From Clostridium_AD sp050717535 (GTDB lineage: Bacteria > Bacillota > Clostridia > Clostridiales > Clostridiaceae): a stretch of 64,000 nt of DNA. Each line of letters begins with the position of its first letter. The first letter of the stretch is position 1. Location: assembly GCF_050717535.1 (NCBI RefSeq), contig NZ_JBOITM010000070.1, positions 1 through 64,000 on the forward strand, in the 5' to 3' direction. A model generated the notes under the pieces. It saw only the letters and a list, made by a program, of their open reading frames with translations, ran no database searches and was not told where the DNA came from. The position numbers and the translations under genes are program-made. Shown here piece after piece: positions 35,064-44,470 of the stretch.

Positions 35064-35675
35064 ATGATTAAAAATATAATCTTTGATATAGGAAATGTAC
35101 TATTAGAATTTAACCCAATAGATTATCTTAAAAAGACTTTCAACGATGGTAACATTGAAAAGCTTCTTTACAAAGAAATATTTCAGAGTGAAGAATGGAT
35201 TCATCTAGATAGAGGAATATTAACTCAAGACCAAGCAGTAAATACAATAACACTAAGAAACCCTGATCATGAAATACATATTAAGAAATGCATGGATAAT
35301 TGGATTGACATATTGACACCTATTGACAGCACAGTAAAAATAATTAATGATCTAAAAGAAAAGGGCTATAAGCTATACCTGCTTTCAAATTTTCATTCAT
35401 TAGCTTTTGAAACAATTTGTTCTAAATATAATTTCTTTAAAAAATTTGATGGGGGTATAATCTCCTATAAAGAAAATCTTCTAAAACCTGAACCTGAAAT
35501 TTATACAAAACTTTTAAATACTTATAAGCTAAATGCAGAAGAATGCCTATTTATCGATGATACCTTAGTGAATATTGAAGCAGCTGCTAAACTGGGTATT
35601 AAGACCCTCCATTATAATCCATTGGTGCCACCCACGTTACAATTGGCAAGTTTAGTAAATTTACATATTAGTTAA
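35064..35675 (+). CDS. HAD-family hydrolase
   Basis: A 203-residue HAD subfamily IA protein. Motif I is FDIGNVLLEF with Asp8 as the nucleophile; the usual second Asp is replaced by Asn, typical of the YihX/epoxide-hydrolase-N group. Motif II Ser is in LLSNFHS, motif III Lys in LLKPEPEIY, and motif IV is FIDDTLVN. It may be a glucose-1-phosphatase-like or other small-molecule phosphatase. A GGAGG ribosome site precedes the ATG and a terminator follows. Confidence 0.85.
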   Translation: MIKNIIFDIGNVLLEFNPIDYLKKTFNDGNIEKLLYKEIFQSEEWIHLDRGILTQDQAVNTITLRNPDHEIHIKKCMDNWIDILTPIDSTVKIINDLKEKGYKLYLLSNFHSLAFETICSKYNFFKKFDGGIISYKENLLKPEPEIYTKLLNTYKLNAEECLFIDDTLVNIEAAAKLGIKTLHYNPLVPPTLQLASLVNLHIS

Positions 35676-35710
35676 CATTTTTTTAATTTTATTAAGTGAA
35701 AATAAAAATA

Positions 35711-35746
35711 TATAAGGGATAGACATTTATGCCTATCCCTTATATT
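35711..35746 (+). terminator. Terminator after the HAD hydrolase
   Basis: TATAAGGGATAG pairs with CTATCCCTTATA around ten bases, followed by U-rich sequence, 36 bases past the stop codon. Confidence 0.8.
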
Positions 35747-35785
35747 TAAGCTTTAATTTTCTTATCATAATCTTTTATAGTTCCT

Positions 35786-35953
35786 TCATGAACTAAGAGA
35801 TTTATTAAAAGCCACTGTCCACTGCTTACTAACTATCACATTTTCTTTAGCCCCCACGTCCCCATAAGTGCTAGCCTTAACTATTGTTTGCATAGAGATA
35901 AACAATGCAAAAGTTAAAATCATAATTGTAAAGGTTTTAAAGATATTTTTCAT
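35786..35953 (-). pseudogene. Short secreted peptide, probably a truncated Ig-like surface protein
   Basis: A 55-codon frame has an excellent ribosome site (AGGAGG) and a clear signal peptide (MKNIFKTFTIMILTFALF...), with likely cleavage around residue 27. The short mature part ends with VSKQWTVAFNKSLSS, like the opening strand of bacterial Ig-like domains (xWTVxFNKPLDSS), where such proteins normally continue for hundreds of residues. It is therefore probably the surviving 5' end of a surface-protein gene. A genuine small secreted peptide is the alternative. Confidence 0.5.
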
Positions 35954-36000
35954 ATGTTCCTCCTAATTCGTCATTAAATTAATTTATATATTATATCACC

Positions 36001-37116
36001 TTAGTACTCTAATGAAATTATAAAATTTATTATTATATAAATCCCATTTAAAATTGCTTCTTCTGAGGCATCAAAATCTGGAGAATGAAGGGGATGGATT
36101 CCTTTAGTCTTATCCTCTATTCCAAGTCTAAAATGTACAGATGGAATAGCTTCTGCAAAAAATGCAAAATCCTCTGAAGCAAAGGTTTTTTCTAAGTGTA
36201 AAACCTTATCTGCTCCTATGAGTTTTTTCGTAATCTCAACAAATTTATTAGTGAGTAATTTGTTACTTATTAATGGTGGATATTGAAAATCATATTTTAC
36301 TCCCACCTTGCATCCGTATTTGTCACCAGATAACTGTGCATTCTTTAATATATCATCATGTAATTTATTTCTAAGTTCACTATTAAATGTTCTTACAGTA
36401 CCTAAAACCTCACATTCTTCTGCTATTACATTATTTACATTTCCACATTGTATAGAAGCAAAAGTAATTATATGTGGGTCCAAAGGATTATTTTCTATTC
36501 TAGATTGTATATTCATACTCTGAATGAATTCTATGGCAGGATATATTGGATTTTTACATAAATGTGGCATGGCGGCATGCCCCCCCTTACCTATAAAGTG
36601 CATATGAAAATTATCTACTGAGGCCATCGAAGCACCACTTGCAACTTCAATTGTCCCTACAAGTACATTAGGCCATACATGAAATCCAATCATATAATTA
36701 ACCCGTGGCTCTTCAAGTACACCCTCTTTTATCATTGGTGAAGCTCCACCTTCTGTTTCTTCACCTGGCTGAAAAATAAATTTTACAGTTTTATCATATC
36801 CTAATTTTTTGAGTATTAGTGCAGTCCCTAAAACAATAGCCATATGATAATCATGACCGCAAGCATGAGAAACCCCATTTATAGGTAAAGCATCCATATC
36901 TGATCTAATAGCAATACAATTATCTCCTGAATTTAAAGTAGCCACTACTCCAGTCCTTGCCAGCACCTTTGTATCTATATTTAAATTTTTAAAAAAGTCG
37001 ATAATAATGCCTTGAGTCTTAATCTCCTTAAAGGACAGTTCTGCGTTAATATTTAATTTTTTTCTTAAGTTTTTTATAGTATCAATGTTTTTTTCTATTA
37101 GCTGTCTAATATCCAA
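36001..37116 (-). CDS. M20-family amidohydrolase
   Basis: About 371 residues of the AbgB/HipO/N-acyl-amino-acid hydrolase type. HACGHDYHMA carries metal-binding residues, GEETEGGASPM the catalytic Glu, and HAAMPH marks the dimerisation domain. It would cleave N-acyl amino acids or a related amide in the cytoplasm. I chose the TTG at 37116 because AGGTGGTGA precedes it. The open frame reaches ATG 37161, but the extra 15 residues are hydrophobic and unlike the family. It is monocistronic. Confidence 0.85.
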   Translation of the reverse strand: MDIRQLIEKNIDTIKNLRKKLNINAELSFKEIKTQGIIIDFFKNLNIDTKVLARTGVVATLNSGDNCIAIRSDMDALPINGVSHACGHDYHMAIVLGTALILKKLGYDKTVKFIFQPGEETEGGASPMIKEGVLEEPRVNYMIGFHVWPNVLVGTIEVASGASMASVDNFHMHFIGKGGHAAMPHLCKNPIYPAIEFIQSMNIQSRIENNPLDPHIITFASIQCGNVNNVIAEECEVLGTVRTFNSELRNKLHDDILKNAQLSGDKYGCKVGVKYDFQYPPLISNKLLTNKFVEITKKLIGADKVLHLEKTFASEDFAFFAEAIPSVHFRLGIEDKTKGIHPLHSPDFDASEEAILNGIYIIINFIISLEY

Positions 37117-37377
37117 ATTATCACCACCTATAAATATACTAAATCTTATTAATATAAGCATATACCATAAATGTTATAAGTATGCAAGATTAAAGTTAAA
37201 TATGGCATTCCCCATTACACATTAAAAGTCATAGATTGTTTACATTATTGACATATAAATGAAACAATTGTTTAGTATTATGTTAATAGTAGTTATTTTT
37301 TCGGAGAAAACTACATCAACTAAACATAATGTCGAATTTTGTAATATTGCCTTTAGAGGCAGAAATGGGGACAATTT

Positions 37378-37503
37378 ATGATGAAATCTGAATACGAAAA
37401 TATACCTGAAATGTCGAGATTATATTCTATCTTAATTGCTTTTTGCGTTGGTGCTTCAGTTTTATCACTGGTTGGGATTAAAATACTTTTAACAACTATG
37501 TAA
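37378..37503 (+). CDS. Possible 41-residue membrane peptide
   Basis: A small frame begins ATGATG after a weak GGGGACA site and encodes a polar N terminus and one hydrophobic helix (LYSILIAFCVGASVLSLVGI). Downstream, at about 37585-37694, another hydrophobic stretch (FLVVLLIPVTVIPPFTIAV) lacks a start codon. A perfect 12-bp hairpin lies at 37517-37542. The region may hold decayed or leaderless membrane-peptide genes. The rest of 37117-37777 shows nothing else. Confidence 0.3.
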   Translation: MMKSEYENIPEMSRLYSILIAFCVGASVLSLVGIKILLTTM

Positions 37504-37777
37504 CTCAGTGATATGCCACTAGTGTTATTAATGGATTAATAACACTGTAATTGCTGTATATGGATATATATAAGGAAATATATAAAAAAAATAAAGTTCC
37601 TGGTTGTATTATTAATACCTGTTACAGTAATCCCGCCATTTACTATTGCAGTAGAAACTGTATTTAGTATGTGGTGTTTTTTTGTTTTTAAATAATTTTT
37701 ACTTGAGTTCCACAAAATTTTACTTTTGCTAAACCATAGTATTTAAGTTATAATTTTATTAATAATGGAGGTGTCTT

Positions 37778-38044
37778 ATGAATGTTGATTTTTCAAATAT
37801 TAATCTGAATACCATTATTATGTTTGCATTAGCTTTATTACTTGCTTATCTTGGTATTGCTGTATTTAAAATGATTGGAAGGATACTAAGTATTGCCATT
37901 GGTATATTCCTTTTGATATATGTTCTTCAACAAATAGGTATTACAATACCCATATTGACTGATATTCTTAGTACTATTTTACAGCTATTAAAGCCAATTA
38001 TCCATATTGTAACTAATTTGTTTAGTTCTGTGAAAACAAAATAA
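37778..38044 (+). CDS. Small membrane protein
   Basis: An 88-residue protein with two strongly hydrophobic segments (about 12-30 and 34-58) and an amphipathic C-terminal helix ending in SSVKTK. No family is recognised. It has a very good ribosome site (GGAGGTGTCTT) and a perfect 24-bp terminator stem, so it is likely a real, monocistronic gene. Confidence 0.6.
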   Translation: MNVDFSNINLNTIIMFALALLLAYLGIAVFKMIGRILSIAIGIFLLIYVLQQIGITIPILTDILSTILQLLKPIIHIVTNLFSSVKTK

Positions 38045-38046
38045 TA

Positions 38047-38098
38047 TTTAACAAGATAAAGCGATTATGTTTTTACATAATCGCTTTATCTTGTTAAA
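38047..38098. terminator. Perfect 24-bp bidirectional hairpin
   Basis: Arms 38047-38070 and 38075-38098 pair without mismatch around TTTT. It follows the small membrane protein gene and overlaps the stop codon of the convergent gene on the minus strand. Confidence 0.8.
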
Positions 38099-38396
38099 TG
38101 GATTCTTTAAAATTCAGTTTTTCTACTATTATACAAGGATTAGATGTTCTGCTTACTATCTTCCTTCCTTTTAAGTCACTTTCTATTTCTTCTAACACAA
38201 ATTCAATCCTACCTTGGCAATGAGGAGCAACCCTCCCACCTAGAATTTTATATACCGCAACTATCTCACCTCTGTGTGTAACTACAGCAGTATCTTGTTT
38301 TGATACAGTTTCAAGTTTTCTCTTCCAGGACCTACTAACTCTCTCTAGTAGTTGCGCTGAACTTTGTGGAACTTCTGATATTTTTATAAGTACCAT
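38094..38396 (-). CDS. Hypothetical protein, 100 residues
   Basis: A basic cytoplasmic protein with no signal peptide. A helical basic first half (LLERVSRSWKRKLETV) is followed by beta-like strands (TAVVTHRGEIVAVYKI). The latter vaguely resembles Phd-type antitoxin or AbrB-like strands, but no family is certain. A clear ribosome site (AGGGGAAG) precedes it. It lies 56 bases after the YhhN-like gene and may be co-transcribed. Confidence 0.5.
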   Translation of the reverse strand: MVLIKISEVPQSSAQLLERVSRSWKRKLETVSKQDTAVVTHRGEIVAVYKILGGRVAPHCQGRIEFVLEEIESDLKGRKIVSRTSNPCIIVEKLNFKESI

Positions 38397-38452
38397 AAAT
38401 CTTCCCCTAATTTATTTCTATCACACCAATATATACGCTAGGTATGCAACAA

Positions 38453-39187
38453 TTATTCTATTGATTTATTTTCGGATGTACCACTTAAGGCCAATAGCAA
38501 TTGAGAAGGAAGGTAAAAAGTCCAAATTAAAAGCCAAGTTATTTGCTGTAACCTTATCATAAAGTATACTGTTGTAGTCACATTAGATAATGCTACACAT
38601 ATGTCACATAAAAGAAAAAGTATCATGCCAAAGACTATCATATATTTACTTGGTGATGGGTATAAATTGTTTTTAAAGGCCGCTATAGCTTTACTTACAC
38701 TGGTAATTAAGCATATAAAATAAAATAATAAAATAGGTATTAATATATTAATTTTTTCAATAAATAAAGTGGCTATTAAATAAGTGAGCACTACACATTG
38801 AAATGTAATAAAAAAATATAATAGTGTTGTTTTAAGATTTTCAGTGCTATATCTCACAGTATAAGTAATTTGAACCAGTGAAAAAAGAATTACACCTAAA
38901 ACATGAAAATCAAAAATAAGCAGGCACAAATCTGCCATGACAGTTATGAAAAGACCCAATCTAAGTAGAAATATATCTCTATGTTTAGCTATATCTAAAA
39001 TCGAGTTTTTATTAGAGACTATGGATAATAAAAAACATAGTAATATACATAAGTACTTTATATAATCGGAACTTATTAACCATCTTACATTATAAAAGTC
39101 CATACATAAAAACAAAATATATAAAATTAGTATTGTAGCTACTATTACCTCATGCACTAAATTATTTGATTTTCTTTTTTTCAACAT
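38453..39187 (-). CDS. YhhN-like membrane protein
   Basis: A 244-residue protein with about seven or eight membrane segments. The stretch RLGLFITVMADLCLLIFDFH and the following LVQITYTVRY resemble the YhhN/TMEM86 family, whose animal members hydrolyse lysoplasmalogens. Clostridia do make plasmalogens, so a lipid role is reasonable but unproven. Its ATG overlaps the TGA of the small upstream frame in ATGTTGA, so translation is probably coupled. Confidence 0.55.
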   Translation of the reverse strand: MLKKRKSNNLVHEVIVATILILYILFLCMDFYNVRWLISSDYIKYLCILLCFLLSIVSNKNSILDIAKHRDIFLLRLGLFITVMADLCLLIFDFHVLGVILFSLVQITYTVRYSTENLKTTLLYFFITFQCVVLTYLIATLFIEKINILIPILLFYFICLITSVSKAIAAFKNNLYPSPSKYMIVFGMILFLLCDICVALSNVTTTVYFMIRLQQITWLLIWTFYLPSQLLLALSGTSENKSIE

Positions 39188-39313
39188 AAATCAACTTTTC
39201 TTATCATTGCAGCCGCCTTTATTTCTTTAATCATTCTAGGATCAGACATTCTAGCCACCCCCCTTGCTTTCTAATATCTGAGCCAAATTTTTATTAAGTT
39301 CATATCTTTCCAT
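39181..39313 (-). CDS. Small frame interrupted at a G6 run
   Basis: After GGGAGG, an ATG opens a 20-codon frame ending at TAG just past six consecutive G residues (39263-39258). With one G fewer, the frame continues through MSDPRMIKEIKAAAMIRK to a TGA overlapping the next gene, giving 43 residues. A second ribosome-like site (GGGGTGG) before the internal ATG could instead start the second half separately. It may be a frameshifted gene, a slippage-controlled gene, or a sequencing error. Confidence 0.4.
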
Positions 39314-39421
39314 AAAAAACCTCCCGAAACATAAACATAGTAACACAATGTTTAGTAAAATATCTTAGGCGACTACTGATTTTATTAAGGTTTCCAATTG
39401 GGTAGTACCTTATTTTTTTAT

Positions 39422-42400
39422 TTAAAATAACGAAATTTGCTCCTTACTTATGGTAAAATCGGATAGCTCTAGAGTATCTTCCCCACCAGTTTTAAAGGAT
39501 ACATTTTCTTTATTTCTAAATTTATCTTCTACTACTTTCGCTACGTAAATTTTATTAAATCTATTATACACTGCACTTCCGCCTATACCTGAAAAGCAAA
39601 GAAGCTGTATATTATATTTTTCTGCTATCTGAAACATTGGCTCTAGTAGATGCTCAGCATTAGTTTTTGCAAAGGGATTATCCATAATTATTATTTTCTT
39701 TTCTTCCTTATTGTCTATGTCCGTCTCCCTTTTTCTCATATAGGACATTAGGCTGGAAAGCAATATGAACATCGATACAAACTTTTCTCCGCCTGAATTT
39801 TGGGAAAGTGCATTTTTCCAGCTTTTTCTTACAAGACCAGTCTTTTCAATTTTCTTAATATCCACTCTTATTCTATTAATATTTCCAATAAGCTTACTTA
39901 TAAGCTCTGCACTTTGAATATCATTTTCTAGTAGATTTGAGTAATCACCTTCAAAGTTACCATAATAAATAACCCTTTCTTTGATATATTCAGTAAGGGT
40001 GGCTTCTTCTTTTTCTTCTGGAATTGTGATTTCAAGAAGTTTTTGTGTTTTTCCTAAATGCTTGATATTAGATTTTTTATCTATTGTTCTAAGTTCCTGT
40101 AGAACATGACTAGCATATCTTAATACTTCATTTATTACTACCTCTTCCTCAGATTTTATAGAACTTAGTTCTAGCTCCAGGGTTCTTACACTCCGGTCCA
40201 CAACTTCTAAAAGGGATTCTATGTCACTATGACGTGATATTTTTCTTTCTTTATTAAGATAGTCAAATAGACGCTCTTTAATAAGTCTATTCTTATCTCT
40301 ATATTTTTCGTAAATTGAACTGATTCCTTTTGAAATCTTTGCTTCTATATTATTAATTTCCTTTTTAATATCCTCATAGTTGCTTATATATTCCTCAGTA
40401 GCCAAAGTGGCAGCCTGAATATTCGTAAAATTAAAACCTACATCAACTATTTCCGAGGAATAACTTCCATAAATCTCTAATTTTTGTTTTAATCGCTTAA
40501 GCTTATCAATATCTTCAATATAATCCCTTATAATTTCGTTATTTTCTTTTAAATCTTCTTTAATTTTCTTCTCACGGACTTTAAAGTTTGAATCTTTAAT
40601 ATCTTCCTTTGATATGGGCACTTCAAATCCTAGCTTCTCAATATCTTCCATTTCTCGTTGTTTCCTTTGAATAACCAATGACAATTCATTATTAAATCTA
40701 TTCATTTCATCCTTTAGTACATTAATCTGTACTTCTAAAACACTTATGTCGATTTTTAACTTTTCTAAATAATCCTCAGAAAAACTAATACTTTTATATT
40801 CCAAAGAAAGATTGCCTTCTTTAACTGTTCTATTAAGTCTACTCTGAATTTTATTTAGATTTTCACTAAGCTTCCTCTCCTCCTCTTTATCCCTTTTAAC
40901 GTTCTCACCAAGCTGTTTTTCACAAGAAGATAGCCTAGCCTCTATTGTATTTTTATCCTCTTTTAATAAAACTCCAGTGTAAGTGTTTTTATAGATCTCA
41001 AATTTGGAGGAGGTCTCCTTCATCGTTCTCTTAAGCTCATATATTTCATTTCTTGAATTACTAATTTTATCTTGAAGCTTGGAATATTGCTCTTTTAAAT
41101 TTACTTCTTTTTTCTTTAGGGATTCTAGATGCTTTCTTATGACATACAAATCATTTGTATACTTTTTAAACTCTTCATGCCCCACTAAGAATTCACTAAA
41201 ATTCTGTTTTTGCTGCAATAAATCCCTAAGATTATTTTGAAGTTCATGAAACTCACTTGTGTTATCATCTCTTCTTTTTTCATTAGCTATTGCTTTTTCA
41301 TTGCAATTAGCTAAAAGAGTTTCTAGTTCCACAATAGCTATTTCAGATTCTTTTATATCCACTTCGATAGCATCATTTTCGCTACCAATATACTCATAAT
41401 GGGCTAAAACTATTTCATATTCACCATTTCTGTAAGTAGCCTTAACTATATTTTCAATATCGTAGTTTAAAGTTTTTATCTTCTGCCTCAAGTTTTTTAA
41501 TAGCTCTGCTCTTTCCTCTTCATCTAGAAGCAAATAATTAAAGGCTAATAAAAACTCTTGATTTTCAATAGTTAAGATATCATTTCTTTTGTCTATCTTT
41601 AGCTTTTTATTTAAATCTCCTTTATTTATAATAGGGATAGGAATAGAAGTATAAACATCGATGCTTTCATTTTTTAGCAGGCTTATGTCCTTCGTACTTA
41701 ATAATATTCCATAGGGAAAGAAAGGATTATTTTTTACTAGGTTTTCTTTTTCCTCTTTGCTTCCCCTATAGTTTTGTAGCCAATTAAGTGCATATTCGAA
41801 GTGAATACCTTTATTCTCAAAGCATCTCATCACCTCACTAGGAAGTTGAATAAGCCCCGTTTCATACCTATTTATAGTATCTTCTATTTGCCTTAATTTA
41901 TCTTGTTCATTACTTAAATTCTCTTTGAGTTTAGCATTTTCACTTTTTAGTACCTCTTTAAGCTTATCCTTATATACAGCTACGTTTAGTGGTAAATTTT
42001 TAATTCTAAGTATTTCTATAATTTTAGCCGTTTCCTTTTTAAAACTATTCAATTCATTATTCTTTTTTTCAAGAGTAATTTTCTGCACTGTTAAGTCTTT
42101 TGTGGAATCATAAATATTTTTCTTTATGCTATCTCTATTCACCATCAGAGAAGCTGCTTCCACTGTTAACTCCTGTTGCTTAGCAATATTTGCATCATTT
42201 TTTTCAGCTAGGCAGAAGCCGTATTTCTCTAATTCTTTTGCGCTATATTCATTTAAAAGGGGATTTCTTATTAAATCAAAATCCACATATTTCACTTTAA
42301 AAGACTCTTCGTTTTCTTCAAAGATTCTTACTGCGTTTTTTGCCTCTGCCTCGGAACCTATATTTTCTCTAAACTCTGAATTTATGTTTTTTTGTTTTTC

Positions 42401-43747
42401 TTCATTTTCCTGTAGACTCACCTTTAATTCCTTCTGAGTTTCAAGGAGTTCTTTTTCCACTTCCAGAAGCTGATCTAATTCCACGTGATAAACATTTTTA
42501 AGAGTAAATTTATAGTTGTTTATATTTTCAACTATTTCTGAATCTTCTCTGTGCGAATTCTCAATTCGTTCTCTAACCTCAACTAATTCTGATTCTATAT
42601 TAGTAAGATCCTCATATAGCTCAGCACTTTCCTGACTATATTTTTCTCTCACTAAGTCTTTATGTTTAATATCCACATTTTTATGTTTTGCACTTACCTC
42701 TTGGAACTTTTCCTCGGCCACTTCTTCTTTTAAGCAAAGATTATAGTAATTTAGTGAATGCTCCTCGTAATTAACCTTTGCAAGTTCGAGATATAGCTCA
42801 CTAATAAATTCTTCACACTGAGATTTTTCACTGCATTTTTTCTTAAATTCTTCTTCGCAAAGATAAGCTATACTATAAATCACTTTATATAAATTTTCTC
42901 TAGAAGTTTCCTTTGCAATTCCCTCTTGCAATAGCTCAGTAACAGGAACCATTTCCCCCTGAAAAGCCTTCATTAAATCTATTTCGTGAAAAGACTCTTT
43001 ACTTTGCTTATAGCTTTCAATATATTTGCCTAAATTATTTCTTATAGCTTCAATTATATTTTTCTCACCATTAATTTTGCTTTCAATAAGTGGCACTATT
43101 ACATTTCTTATAAGAGCCTCATCGGTTTTATGCTTATCATATAAATTGGAAAGACCCGACTCATCATTGTTTATGCTTCTAATAATATCTTCCCACTCTT
43201 TATAATTTATTTTATAAGCTCTTAAATCCTCAAAGTATTGTGATTTCTTACTGCTGTCATTAAAATTATAATAGTTAAAATTAACTTTACCACTTTTATA
43301 TTTCTTTATTTTATCCTCAGCCTCTGAAAACTTTAAAATTCTTTTACCATCAACAAAGGGAATATTTACTATATCAAAATCATTAGGCCTTGAATATCTA
43401 TTAGTAAAGGCAAGAATTCGGAGCTTATTTTTCTCATCATCAGAGTTGTCCTTTTTTATTATCATACCTACTAGAAGCTTCTCACCGTTATCTAATAGTA
43501 CCTCATGAATTATGTAAGTAGGAGCATTGCCAGTAAAATATTCTTCAAATTTTCTACCTGCAAGATCTCTTTTATTTCTTATAAATGGTTGGAGAAAAAA
43601 CTGTATAAGCACAGTTTTACCTACACCATTTTCCATAGAAAACAAGGCATCCTTACCATTATCATAGTCAAATAACTCATTATATATAGTCCGCTTTCCA
43701 TCATTATAATTTAAATTAATTATCCTGGTTTTACTTAGCTTAGGCAT
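39422..43747 (-). CDS. jetC: Wadjet JetC (MksB/SMC-like ATPase)
   Basis: About 1441 residues from the chosen start. An N-terminal ATPase half holds Walker A NGVGKT (40-45). A very long coiled coil, broken by a central hinge-like region, leads to the C-terminal half with signature SQNSGGEKF (about 1315-1323) and Walker B IIIMDNPF (about 1352-1359). This is the SMC-like motor of the Wadjet/MksBEFG complex, which extrudes loops on circular DNA. I chose ATG 43747, five bases after GGAGG, overlapping the jetB stop by eight bases. Asn stands where SMC proteins usually have the catalytic Glu. Confidence 0.88.
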   Translation of the reverse strand: MPKLSKTRIINLNYNDGKRTIYNELFDYDNGKDALFSMENGVGKTVLIQFFLQPFIRNKRDLAGRKFEEYFTGNAPTYIIHEVLLDNGEKLLVGMIIKKDNSDDEKNKLRILAFTNRYSRPNDFDIVNIPFVDGKRILKFSEAEDKIKKYKSGKVNFNYYNFNDSSKKSQYFEDLRAYKINYKEWEDIIRSINNDESGLSNLYDKHKTDEALIRNVIVPLIESKINGEKNIIEAIRNNLGKYIESYKQSKESFHEIDLMKAFQGEMVPVTELLQEGIAKETSRENLYKVIYSIAYLCEEEFKKKCSEKSQCEEFISELYLELAKVNYEEHSLNYYNLCLKEEVAEEKFQEVSAKHKNVDIKHKDLVREKYSQESAELYEDLTNIESELVEVRERIENSHREDSEIVENINNYKFTLKNVYHVELDQLLEVEKELLETQKELKVSLQENEEKQKNINSEFRENIGSEAEAKNAVRIFEENEESFKVKYVDFDLIRNPLLNEYSAKELEKYGFCLAEKNDANIAKQQELTVEAASLMVNRDSIKKNIYDSTKDLTVQKITLEKKNNELNSFKKETAKIIEILRIKNLPLNVAVYKDKLKEVLKSENAKLKENLSNEQDKLRQIEDTINRYETGLIQLPSEVMRCFENKGIHFEYALNWLQNYRGSKEEKENLVKNNPFFPYGILLSTKDISLLKNESIDVYTSIPIPIINKGDLNKKLKIDKRNDILTIENQEFLLAFNYLLLDEEERAELLKNLRQKIKTLNYDIENIVKATYRNGEYEIVLAHYEYIGSENDAIEVDIKESEIAIVELETLLANCNEKAIANEKRRDDNTSEFHELQNNLRDLLQQKQNFSEFLVGHEEFKKYTNDLYVIRKHLESLKKKEVNLKEQYSKLQDKISNSRNEIYELKRTMKETSSKFEIYKNTYTGVLLKEDKNTIEARLSSCEKQLGENVKRDKEEERKLSENLNKIQSRLNRTVKEGNLSLEYKSISFSEDYLEKLKIDISVLEVQINVLKDEMNRFNNELSLVIQRKQREMEDIEKLGFEVPISKEDIKDSNFKVREKKIKEDLKENNEIIRDYIEDIDKLKRLKQKLEIYGSYSSEIVDVGFNFTNIQAATLATEEYISNYEDIKKEINNIEAKISKGISSIYEKYRDKNRLIKERLFDYLNKERKISRHSDIESLLEVVDRSVRTLELELSSIKSEEEVVINEVLRYASHVLQELRTIDKKSNIKHLGKTQKLLEITIPEEKEEATLTEYIKERVIYYGNFEGDYSNLLENDIQSAELISKLIGNINRIRVDIKKIEKTGLVRKSWKNALSQNSGGEKFVSMFILLSSLMSYMRKRETDIDNKEEKKIIIMDNPFAKTNAEHLLEPMFQIAEKYNIQLLCFSGIGGSAVYNRFNKIYVAKVVEDKFRNKENVSFKTGGEDTLELSDFTISKEQISLF

Positions 43748-44462
43748 CGGAATCCTCCTTCCCAATATTTTCATTTAATATTCTATTAATATCTTCTAAC
43801 CTCTCATAATTTAAAAAGTAATTAGCTGCTAAACGATTAAACTTAACTGTTGGTATTATAACTGTTTCATCCTGCAAATTAATAAGATTTTCTTTTTTTA
43901 GAAAGTTCATAACCTGGCTTATGTACCACCTTCTGGTTCGCAGGGCAGTTGAATCATCTTCATTAATTAAGGTAAACCAGTACTTTGCTATATCCGTAAT
44001 TACTAGTCCACTTTGTTCATCTACAGACTTATCATCACTGTCTAAAAAAAGCTCTAATCTTTCAGTGATTTTTTCGTCTAATTCCCCTAATTGAATTAAA
44101 TCTCTTATCTTTACATTGCTACCTTTACCGCTGTAAAATTCAGAGGTGAATTGTAACATTATATACATAGCTAAAAATAAATCTATGTTTCTCATATCCG
44201 TTCTTGTAAATATTTCCTTTTTAAGTTCAGCTCTCTTATAACCTAAAAATTCATTATCAACATTGGGAATAAAGTAAATGGTGTCGTCATATTTTTTAAT
44301 GGCAACATTGCACTCTTCCTGAAAAGCTTCAATTATCTCTCTGATGCTTCCATCACTAAAATATTGAAAAAGCTCCACATCCCCAACTGCAGTAAGCTCA
44401 CCATTCTCTAATAAATAATTATACAACCTCATAGCTTTTCTTATATCATCTAATATATACAT
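43740..44462 (-). CDS. jetB: Wadjet JetB (MksE-like subunit)
   Basis: A 240-residue protein rich in helices with winged-helix character (LRTRRWYISQVMNFLKKENLI). From position and size it is the MksE/JetB subunit that bridges the kleisin and the SMC-like motor; I recall this subgroup being annotated DUF6063, which I could not check. It starts eight bases after jetA, whose stop lies inside its ribosome site (GGAGTAG), and overlaps jetC. Confidence 0.8.
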   Translation of the reverse strand: MYILDDIRKAMRLYNYLLENGELTAVGDVELFQYFSDGSIREIIEAFQEECNVAIKKYDDTIYFIPNVDNEFLGYKRAELKKEIFTRTDMRNIDLFLAMYIMLQFTSEFYSGKGSNVKIRDLIQLGELDEKITERLELFLDSDDKSVDEQSGLVITDIAKYWFTLINEDDSTALRTRRWYISQVMNFLKKENLINLQDETVIIPTVKFNRLAANYFLNYERLEDINRILNENIGKEDSDA

Positions 44463-44470
44463 ATATTTAT

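Noticed and set aside
42126..42437. Plus-strand frames inside jetC, including one of 103 codons.
   Set aside because: They arise from the repetitive Lys/Glu codon pattern of the coiled coil read backwards.
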